Source: a virus
Direction: 5' to 3' (one strand)
Length of the DNA: 31,435 bases
Virus record (IMG/VR): IMGVR_UViG_3300009183_000246
Location: 1 to 31,435 of that record
The position numbers were made by a program, and so were the translations under genes. The notes beneath the pieces are model-generated. The model ran no database searches and was not told the DNA's origin. It worked only from the letters and a program-made list of their open reading frames with translations. Positions within the stretch are counted from its first letter, which is position 1; each line of letters begins with the position of its first letter. Of the stretch, positions 23,509 to 29,002 are shown piece after piece.

Positions 23509-23535
23509 CAAATATACAAATTATTTTTTAATCAA
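23509..23535 (-). promoter_or_regulatory. Promoter of the structured RNA
   Basis: TTG (23535-23533), 16 bases, TATATTTG (23516-23509) on the minus strand: a consensus -7 element with a slightly short spacer. It overlaps the end of the 44-residue gene. Transcription would start right at the first hairpin of the RNA element. It does not share the extended sequence of the other early promoters. Confidence 0.65.
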
Positions 23536-23662
23536 ATTCATTATTAATACAATTTCTGAATATTTTTCTTTTGTAGTTTTGCCAAATTCGGTTATTTCGA
23601 ACCGTTAAACTACTGAAATGGTAACGAGTTAAATTCCTTCTTACTTTCATTCTTTTTTTCAT
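23528..23662 (-). CDS. Tiny, very basic protein, 44 aa
   Basis: A 44-residue protein with about 13 Arg/Lys, starting MKKRMKVRRNLTRYHFSSLT. Its ATG overlaps the stop of the preceding gene as ATGA. No family recognised. The composition fits a nucleic-acid-binding peptide. It is the last gene of the overlapping early block. Confidence 0.6.
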   Translation of the reverse strand: MKKRMKVRRNLTRYHFSSLTVRNNRIWQNYKRKIFRNCINNEFD

Positions 23663-23946
23663 GAGTTTTTTATTATTTGATTTCTTATTAAATAATTATA
23701 TTTCAAACTATGCGACATTTTCAACTTAAAATTATTAAACTCCCAAACGGTCCCTATTTCCTGAACGCTAAATAATTTCATTTCTTTGCGAATATTCAAA
23801 AAATAATTAATTTCAGCTCCGACCATGTCTTTTGATCTAATCAATCTATCGTGATAAATAACGCTGTAATTGGTTCCCGTTATTTCGTGGGAAATAATTA
23901 CCGCAAACGGCTGGTTTGTTTGGTGCAATTCAATTAGTAATGACAT
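23659..23946 (-). CDS. Hypothetical protein, 95 aa
   Basis: A 95-residue protein with a beta-rich first half (PFAVIISHEITGTNYSVIYH) and a helical, basic second half. No family recognised. It is coupled to both neighbours: its start lies inside the 27-residue membrane peptide gene (17-nt overlap) and its stop forms ATGA with the next gene. The length and coupling suggest it is real. Confidence 0.68.
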   Translation of the reverse strand: MSLLIELHQTNQPFAVIISHEITGTNYSVIYHDRLIRSKDMVGAEINYFLNIRKEMKLFSVQEIGTVWEFNNFKLKMSHSLKYNYLIRNQIIKNS

Positions 23947-24013
23947 AACAAATCGTAACCGCTGAAATAATGGCTGTAATTAACCAACTGTAAAAAATTA
24001 TTTTATCGAACAT
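23930..24013 (-). CDS. Membrane micro-protein, 27 aa
   Basis: 27 residues, MFDKIIFYSWLITAIISAVT and a short end: a single hydrophobic segment with one Lys at the N-terminal side. It overlaps both the frame before it (16 nt) and the gene after it (17 nt). Coding status rests on the unbroken chain of overlaps and on composition. Confidence 0.45.
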   Translation of the reverse strand: MFDKIIFYSWLITAIISAVTICYVITN

Positions 24014-24090
24014 ATTGCAAATATTAAATAAATTACAGATAAAATCGAACTAATTACAATAAAATAGGAAAAATAAAGTAAATATTTCAC
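23998..24090 (-). CDS. Membrane micro-protein, 30 aa (GTG start)
   Basis: 30 residues, MKYLLYFSYFIVISSILSVI onward, almost wholly hydrophobic, with one Lys at each end. The GTG start shares bases with the stop of the frame before it (GTGA). One membrane segment. Like its neighbours it is too short for family naming, and the GTG start makes it less certain. Confidence 0.4.
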   Translation of the reverse strand: MKYLLYFSYFIVISSILSVIYLIFAICSIK

Positions 24091-24158
24091 GAAAATTTTG
24101 TTGAATAATAAATCGCTTTCCAAGCCAAAACTAATCGAGTGGGGTTTTTGATTTTCAT
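24087..24158 (-). CDS. Tiny basic peptide, 23 aa
   Basis: A 23-residue frame beginning MKIKNPTRLVLAWKAIYYST. Its ATG overlaps the previous stop (ATGA) and its stop overlaps the next GTG. Possible amphipathic helix. It may act only as a translation-coupling relay. Low confidence that the peptide itself has a function. Confidence 0.35.
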   Translation of the reverse strand: MKIKNPTRLVLAWKAIYYSTKFS

Positions 24159-24331
24159 ATATTACTTTTTTTTATTATCGCTTCAACTTCATTCCAATAC
24201 TTTCGTAAATCCAATGGCGCCAAAATTCGAACCTGATCCACTACTTTTAAAACCTCATCTTTTGCAGTTTTTACGCCATGTAATTTAATTGAATAATAAA
24301 TTAACTGTTCCGCCTTGTCTTTTGCTTTCAT
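24155..24331 (-). CDS. Small hypothetical protein, 58 aa
   Basis: A 58-residue helical protein (MKAKDKAEQLIYYSIKLHGV, later DLRKYWNEVEAIIKK). ATGA overlaps on both sides. No family recognised; the charge pattern indicates a soluble helical bundle or a small protein that binds a partner. Part of the early block. Confidence 0.68.
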   Translation of the reverse strand: MKAKDKAEQLIYYSIKLHGVKTAKDEVLKVVDQVRILAPLDLRKYWNEVEAIIKKSNI

Positions 24332-24597
24332 AACTTCGCTTTTATTACAAATTTTAATTCTCCGTTAATTTCAGATTCTTTACTTTCGTGAATTGAATCC
24401 GAATAATATTGAACGAAATTAAATCGATTAACTATTTCCTCGTTTTCAACACTTTTTAACGTGTCCGAATATATTTCATTGCCTAAAGTAATTAAATCGC
24501 TTAAAACGTCTAAAATGCGCTTTAAATCCGCTTTGTGAGTGTATTCCAAAGATATATTAACCTCTTTATTTCTTTGATTTCTATTTTTCCAATTCAT
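24328..24597 (-). CDS. Hypothetical protein, 89 aa
   Basis: An 89-residue protein with a basic N-terminus (MNWKNRNQRNKEV), a central helix (LKRILDVLSDLITLGNEIYS) and a beta end. No family recognised. Coupled by ATGA on both sides to other small genes. Typical of early phage proteins that alter host functions, but no motif supports a specific target. Confidence 0.7.
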   Translation of the reverse strand: MNWKNRNQRNKEVNISLEYTHKADLKRILDVLSDLITLGNEIYSDTLKSVENEEIVNRFNFVQYYSDSIHESKESEINGELKFVIKAKL

Positions 24598-24755
24598 TTT
24601 ATAGGGTAATCGTTTATTACTGCTAAATAATCCAAATAAAGTTCAACGTTAAAAGATCCACTTTTTTCGTATTTCGTGTTTTTGGATCTCCATTTCCGAA
24701 TAATATACATTAAATTCGGTTTTAAAGGTATAAAAGTATTTACTGCGTTTTTCAT
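24594..24755 (-). CDS. Small hypothetical protein, 53 aa
   Basis: A 53-residue protein beginning MKNAVNTFIPLKPNLMYIIR, basic in the middle and acidic/hydrophobic near the end. Its stop forms ATGA with the next gene, and it starts one base after the preceding gene's stop. No family recognised. Confidence 0.6.
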   Translation of the reverse strand: MKNAVNTFIPLKPNLMYIIRKWRSKNTKYEKSGSFNVELYLDYLAVINDYPIK

Positions 24756-24756
24756 T

Positions 24757-24909
24757 TTATTTTGTTTTTAAAATTTCAATTTGTTGTTTATAGCTTTCAA
24801 TTGCACTTTTGCAATTTTCAACGTACCCTTTTTGGAATGTGTACGCCATTGAAATAGTATATTCCAATCTTTTAATGTTTTCCTGTAATAATTCGATTTG
24901 CTTTTTCAT
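24757..24909 (-). CDS. Small coiled-coil protein, 50 aa
   Basis: A 50-residue helical protein, MKKQIELLQENIKRLEYTIS onward, with heptad-like Leu/Ile positions at both ends and a short turn in the middle, so a helical hairpin is likely. First gene of the early block, with its ATG 23 nt from the -7 element at 24932-24962. No family recognised. Confidence 0.65.
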   Translation of the reverse strand: MKKQIELLQENIKRLEYTISMAYTFQKGYVENCKSAIESYKQQIEILKTK

Positions 24910-24931
24910 ATCCTTTTCGTTTTTGTTTCAA

Positions 24932-24962
24932 CAAATTTAATATAAATAAATAATATAAACCT
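24932..24962 (-). promoter_or_regulatory. First early promoter
   Basis: TAAATTTG on the minus strand 23 nt before the first small early gene. Its upstream half (AGGTTTATATTA) is identical to that of the promoter at 18344-18374, and the -33 position reads TTT like that one. It lies in the gap 24910-25126, between the late terminator and the early genes; the remainder of the gap is AT-rich with no gene visible. Confidence 0.72.
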
Positions 24963-25056
24963 AATTTAATTCTAATTATTTTCGAATTATTTTAAAGTTT
25001 TTTCTGAAACACTTGTAAACATTAGGATTTTTAAATAAAAAAAAATGCTGTAAAAC

Positions 25057-25086
25057 AAAAAATCCACCTATTTCTAAGTGGATTTT
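25057..25086 (-). terminator. Intrinsic terminator of the late genes
   Basis: Minus-strand perfect 9-bp stem (AAAATCCAC / GTGGATTTT, 25086-25078 with 25067-25059), a 10-base loop and a run of six T. It follows the last gene of the lysis group by 41 nt. It separates late transcription from the early promoter that lies about 100 nt further on. Confidence 0.85.
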
Positions 25087-25126
25087 CCGTATAATTAAAA
25101 AACAAAGTATATCAAAGCCCTCAAAT

Positions 25127-25408
25127 TTAGCGTTTAAATTTATTTAAAACAAATTTTACTATTCTTTTTGCGATAATTTTCCATAACGCCCCGCTGGTTT
25201 CAACTTTTACATCGATTCCTGAATCTGTTTTTTTAATATCAATGTCAATATTTTTACTATCGTATTTAAACTCTTTGTTTAAATCGTCTTTTAATAAATG
25301 TATATCGACGTTTTTAGTATCTAAATCAATTTTGATATTGGTTCCGTCCTTTTCCAAATTCAGATCAACGTTTTTAGTGTCAATTTTTACCGTTTTTTTC
25401 TTTGCCAT
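25127..25408 (-). CDS. Repeat protein with cationic C-terminal helix
   Basis: A 93-residue protein. Three copies of a 20-residue unit start at 10, 30 and 50 (DTKNVDLNLEKD, DTKNVDIHLLKD, DSKNIDIDIKKTD): alternating polar and hydrophobic residues as in a beta sheet or solenoid. The last 20 residues (ALWKIIAKRIVKFVLNKFKR) would form a strongly cationic amphipathic helix like membrane-active peptides. No signal peptide. It is the last late gene, 5 nt after the L,D-transpeptidase-like gene and before the terminator, so a role in lysis or membrane disruption is attractive. No family recognised. Confidence 0.75.
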   Translation of the reverse strand: MAKKKTVKIDTKNVDLNLEKDGTNIKIDLDTKNVDIHLLKDDLNKEFKYDSKNIDIDIKKTDSGIDVKVETSGALWKIIAKRIVKFVLNKFKR

Positions 25409-25413
25409 TTTAT

Positions 25414-25962
25414 TTAAAATTCATTAATTAAACATATTGAAACGGCGCTGTAATCTTTCGCCATTTTAATCATTTTTTCGTAATCCGGATTATTATTTAA
25501 AACTAAACAACCCTCGGACCATCCACCAATTTGCGTTGCGACTTGCTGCGATCCACGGTTATAAGTTGCGCCGTGAATATTCATGTTAATAATATCGGTT
25601 TTTATTTCCGTTGTCGGGTTCGTTTTTCCATCCGCTGTAAAATCGCGCTGGTATGGAATACGTTTAACTTGCCGTAACGCTTCCATTTTACCCTTATGCA
25701 ATCCGTAACAATACGCGTCGTAATTCCATTGGTCCGCAACCATAACGGCCGTTCCTTTATTTCCTTTATTTGTCGTGCAACTTGTTACAAATTGAAATTG
25801 ATTGAATTTAAAAATATAGCATTTATCGTCAAAAACATCGTTTTGATCTTCATTTGATCGTACGAATAAAAGCCACATTCCTGCAGGAATAAAAGTAAAG
25901 GATTTTAAACTCATTACTCGATCAAGTAATTGTTTATCGGTGTAATTTTTTACATTACTCAT
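25414..25962 (-). CDS. L,D-transpeptidase-like (YkuD-type) endolysin candidate
   Basis: A 182-residue protein. The stretch from NMNIHGATYNRG to GGWSEGCLVL (127-155) contains His130 and SEGC with Cys152, matching the catalytic H...S-x-G-C pattern of the YkuD fold. The N-terminal half is beta-rich with no signal peptide. No muramidase, amidase or other wall hydrolase is seen in the window, and a small membrane protein precedes it, so this is the best candidate for the cell-wall lytic enzyme, probably cutting peptide cross-links. A true transpeptidase activity is an alternative. Overlaps the preceding gene as ATGA. Confidence 0.8.
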   Translation of the reverse strand: MSNVKNYTDKQLLDRVMSLKSFTFIPAGMWLLFVRSNEDQNDVFDDKCYIFKFNQFQFVTSCTTNKGNKGTAVMVADQWNYDAYCYGLHKGKMEALRQVKRIPYQRDFTADGKTNPTTEIKTDIINMNIHGATYNRGSQQVATQIGGWSEGCLVLNNNPDYEKMIKMAKDYSAVSICLINEF

Positions 25963-26186
25963 AATAATCTACGTTTTTTATTATCGGTTAATATTGCTAA
26001 CGTATCGCGTTTTTCAGGTGCGTTTTTTCTTTCGTTACGATCTAAAAATTCCCTTCGTTCTAAGCAATTATATAAACGCTCCTTAAGTTCTTGTACTTCG
26101 AAATGCGTATACGTTAGCCAAAACGCTAAAACACCGATTGAACCGTGTTTTTTAATAGCTTCTAAAAATTTATCAATTGGTATCAT
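25959..26186 (-). CDS. Holin-like small membrane protein
   Basis: A 75-residue protein with one likely membrane segment (HGSIGVLAFWLTYTHF, 14-29), a short amphipathic N-terminus and a highly charged helical C-terminus (QELKERLYNCLERREFLDRN and a basic end). This layout fits small holins of the one-segment, XhlA-like kind or a spanin partner. It lies just before the endolysin candidate with an ATGA overlap, as lysis genes often do. The sequence alone does not decide between holin and spanin. Confidence 0.65.
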   Translation of the reverse strand: MIPIDKFLEAIKKHGSIGVLAFWLTYTHFEVQELKERLYNCLERREFLDRNERKNAPEKRDTLAILTDNKKRRLL

Positions 26187-26437
26187 GCTTCAAAAGGTGG
26201 GGGTGTTGGTTTTGGTTCGTATGGTATTAAGTCAAGGTCTTTTACCCAAAGATAATCAGGGTTTACGCACTGCTCCATTTCCTCAACTGAAATAATCCAA
26301 TTATTATTCAAGTCCTGAATAGGATTAAAGTAAGAATCAGGTGCGTACCATTGACCTAATAATTCGTCTTTTTGTAGTTCTGTTAATAAACCTACATAGG
26401 TTAACTTTTGTTCTATTGTTAATTGTGTTAGTTTCAT
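26183..26437 (-). CDS. Small protein after the receptor-binding candidate
   Basis: An 84-residue acidic protein, with a helical N-terminus (TIEQKLTYVGLLTELQKDEL), a middle segment with YFNPIQDLNNNWIISVEEME and a Pro-rich end (PKPTPPPFEA). I associate this type with small genes beside tail fibre genes in Flavobacterium phages, but no function is known to me. Coupled by 4-nt overlaps on both sides. A fibre chaperone or small tail protein is possible. Confidence 0.7.
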   Translation of the reverse strand: MKLTQLTIEQKLTYVGLLTELQKDELLGQWYAPDSYFNPIQDLNNNWIISVEEMEQCVNPDYLWVKDLDLIPYEPKPTPPPFEA

Positions 26438-27507
26438 ATTTGACGTGATAATGTAGTTTGAAATGCTTGTACCGCAGTGTAAAAGTTAGCTGCTTCGGTA
26501 TCACTTAAGCCGTCTCCTATTGAGGCAAAAGCCGTTTGCTTAGATGAATATCCACTTGCAGTATTCGCATTACTATATGCTCCTAAAAACATTTTGTAAG
26601 TAGATTTAGCATAAGAAATAATGGTCAACGTATTAATCAAAGTCCCTTTATGGTAATATTTTTCAGTAGTTGAGCTGTTTCTACTTCCTATTAAAAAACC
26701 ATTTGTTGGTGTGTATGTACTTCCTCCAGCAGCTTCTAATCTATTTATTGCTTTAAAAGCTAAATTATTATAATTATAAAGTAAATAACAAGCAGCGGAT
26801 GTTTCAGTAACACCCATGTCAACTTGTGGACCTGTTATGTTAGTTCTTGAATAATAGCTTAAATGCGTTGAATCTAAAGATAAATTTGTATTAGGAATAA
26901 TAAATGTATCTGCATAAGCATTTGTCCCGTTAGGTGTAGCCCCATTAGCCGAATGTGTCCACCCACCACTAAATACTAACCTAAATGCTGCATTTGTATC
27001 TAAAGGATTTTTTAAGTTGAATTTATGAGTTGTAGCAGTACCACCTACAAATGGATACAAAGCTTTCATTTTTGTCCACACGTTATACCCTTTCAAGTCA
27101 ACTACCAAAGTATTGATTGCCGCTTGTTGTGTTGGGTCTGTAATTGCAGCCGCTGTAATGAATGCTTGCGCATCTGGATCAACCGCTGCGATTGGTGTTA
27201 CACTATTCGAATCAGCCGAAGCGTTTCCTATTCCATTTGTAGCCGTTACCGTACATTTAATTGATTGGCTTACGTCAGCCGTTACAAGTGTATAAGTTGA
27301 ATTTGTAGCGCTTAAAATATTACTTCCGTTACGTTTCCATTGATATGCAAAGGTAATCGTTGGCGTACCCGTCCATGTTCCTGTTGAACTTGTTAAAATT
27401 TGACCCTCCTGCGCCGTTCCTGTAATTGCAGGCGCAACCGTATTAACAGGAGGCAAACCAGCTTCGAAATTCCTACGTAAAAATACACTATTTCCGTACC
27501 CAATCAT
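26434..27507 (-). CDS. Receptor-binding candidate with Ig-like and lectin-like domains
   Basis: A 357-residue virion protein. Residues about 20-108 are an Ig-like domain of the phage surface type (PAITGTAQEGQILTSSTGTW, AYQWKRNGSNI, CTVTATNGIG). After a helical linker (110-145) comes a beta-rich domain of about 200 residues with features of concanavalin-like (LamG) folds: AFRLVFSGGWTHS, ISYAKSTYKMFLGAYSN and the C-terminal IGDGLSDTEAANFYTAVQAF. Position after the baseplate genes and before lysis suggests a fibre or adhesin that contacts the host. Overlaps neighbours by 4 nt. Confidence 0.8.
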   Translation of the reverse strand: MIGYGNSVFLRRNFEAGLPPVNTVAPAITGTAQEGQILTSSTGTWTGTPTITFAYQWKRNGSNILSATNSTYTLVTADVSQSIKCTVTATNGIGNASADSNSVTPIAAVDPDAQAFITAAAITDPTQQAAINTLVVDLKGYNVWTKMKALYPFVGGTATTHKFNLKNPLDTNAAFRLVFSGGWTHSANGATPNGTNAYADTFIIPNTNLSLDSTHLSYYSRTNITGPQVDMGVTETSAACYLLYNYNNLAFKAINRLEAAGGSTYTPTNGFLIGSRNSSTTEKYYHKGTLINTLTIISYAKSTYKMFLGAYSNANTASGYSSKQTAFASIGDGLSDTEAANFYTAVQAFQTTLSRQI

Positions 27508-27809
27508 TTTATCAATGTTACGGATCCAGAAGTTAACGCGATTTTTTCAAATCTTTTACCGTTGCTCGGTGTAATAATCGCACCCGCTTTTATTGCAGTT
27601 CCAACCGCAGCGATATAATTTGCTTTTACGTCCGTTGCCGAACCCGCTTCCTTTATTGACGTGAAAATAGTATCGGATAAAACCGCTATCGCCCTGCATT
27701 TGTACGTTTTTTCTACTGTATTATTCACAATAAATACCCCTTTCGAAGCTGTTAAAACTGAATCCGAGCCATTTGCCGAAGTCATTTCGTAAACCGTTGG
27801 TGTTGCCAT
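27504..27809 (-). CDS. Small beta-rich virion protein, 101 aa
   Basis: A 101-residue protein rich in Ala, Thr, Val and Ile (VLTASKGVFIVNNTVEKTYK, later KAGAIITPSNGKRFEKIALTSGSV). No signal or membrane segment. It overlaps the receptor-binding candidate by 4 nt and begins behind A/T runs suited to strong translation. Probably a small surface or tail protein forming a trimer or ring; no family recognised. Confidence 0.7.
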   Translation of the reverse strand: MATPTVYEMTSANGSDSVLTASKGVFIVNNTVEKTYKCRAIAVLSDTIFTSIKEAGSATDVKANYIAAVGTAIKAGAIITPSNGKRFEKIALTSGSVTLIK

Positions 27810-27822
27810 ATTTTTTTTATTT

Positions 27823-27830
27823 CAAAGTTA
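27823..27830 (-). promoter_or_regulatory. Weak promoter-like -7 element
   Basis: TAACTTTG fits TAnnTTTG in the 41-base gap before the small virion protein, 14 nt from its ATG. No TTG is found at the right distance upstream, so it may be a weak or regulated site, or chance. Confidence 0.25.
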
Positions 27831-27850
27831 GTAAATTAAAAAACTCGTTT

Positions 27851-29002
27851 TTAGTAGAAAGTTCTTTTTGTTTTAAATTTATCCGAAACCTTTGCTTTTA
27901 CGCCTGCTTTTCGAGTAAATGGATCTAAATATATAATTTCTGGGCTTTCGCTAACGATTACAGGTAAATCTTTTATACAATAATCGTGGTTGTGGGCGTT
28001 GTAATCTGAAATAAATAGTTCGTTTTCACTCAACAAATAAAGATTAATTAAAGGCGCCGTAATACATTTTAAAGTGGCATCTACAAGAATTTCGTAATCT
28101 GTTAAATTTTCACGAATATTTGACTTCATTTCCCTATTTGAATAAATCAAATTATCAATTTCCATATTCGGTTGCGAATTTCCAATAAATCCACTGAATC
28201 GCAAACTACTTTCAACGTTAGATCCTGTAAAATTTATACCCTCGATTTCTTGCCTCAAATTAAATAAAGCCCGAACCCGTGCCGTTCCAATAGCGTTTTG
28301 AATTGTATACGGTTTCAATTGATAATTTCCCCAAACATCCGAGCCTGTAATTCCTGAAATATTCCAATTTCTTCGTAGCTCGTAACAACCTGCTGCGTCC
28401 GATAGTAGTACATCGTACCAATTAATAACGGCGTAGAACGCATTAGGCTCTTTAACGAAAGAAATAGGTGTAATTGTATAGGCTGTTAAATTACCGTCTT
28501 TATATAGCTTAAAATCGAATGTATCTGAAACGCTTGAAAGTTTAATCCAAACCGCTGTTTTATCATTTTTCCAAGTGTCCGAACCAGCATTTGCCAGAAC
28601 TAACTGCTCGCAACAGCAATCAATATACCCTCGATCCTCTTCGATGCACGTTTTTGGTAATCTAATTGATTCGTAATCTTTAAAATTACGATCTTCGTGG
28701 TTACAATCGCCCTCGCATTCCTCTGTTTTTGTGTAAAAACTTGTTGAAACCCAAACGGGACTTTCTGCAATTGGGCACGGATCCTCGTTATCTTTTAATT
28801 CATTCTTATAAGGTGAACTGCCTAACGTTTGGGAAATATACCAATTATCGGTAGCGTTATGCCATACAAAATACTCCGTTCCGAAATAAATAAACTGATA
28901 ATAATTGTATCCGTTTAAAGTTCCTGAAACTTGCATTTCAAAAGTTAGATTTGGCAATCCACTTTCAACGTTTCCAAACGTTATTTTTAAACAATTACAC
29001 AT
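27851..29002 (-). CDS. Cysteine-rich tail/baseplate protein
   Basis: A 383-residue beta-rich protein. The first 140 residues have an unusual number of Cys: MCNCLK at the start, DPCP, ECEGDCNH, a TCIEED segment and DCCCEQ. This suggests bound metal or disulphides in a virion protein. The second half is typical tail-protein-like beta structure with Asn/Asp-rich segments. It overlaps the large tail gene by 8 nt and precedes the small virion protein, so a baseplate or fibre-base role fits. No family recognised. Confidence 0.72.
   Translation of the reverse strand: MCNCLKITFGNVESGLPNLTFEMQVSGTLNGYNYYQFIYFGTEYFVWHNATDNWYISQTLGSSPYKNELKDNEDPCPIAESPVWVSTSFYTKTEECEGDCNHEDRNFKDYESIRLPKTCIEEDRGYIDCCCEQLVLANAGSDTWKNDKTAVWIKLSSVSDTFDFKLYKDGNLTAYTITPISFVKEPNAFYAVINWYDVLLSDAAGCYELRRNWNISGITGSDVWGNYQLKPYTIQNAIGTARVRALFNLRQEIEGINFTGSNVESSLRFSGFIGNSQPNMEIDNLIYSNREMKSNIRENLTDYEILVDATLKCITAPLINLYLLSENELFISDYNAHNHDYCIKDLPVIVSESPEIIYLDPFTRKAGVKAKVSDKFKTKRTFY

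Noticed and set aside
27025-27264. Cys-rich plus-strand frame opposite the receptor-binding candidate
   Set aside because: Shadow frame; the minus-strand protein has clear domain features here.
27836-27866. Terminator after the Cys-rich tail gene (AAAAAC/GTTTTT)
   Set aside because: The stem is pure A/T with a loop too small to be stable.
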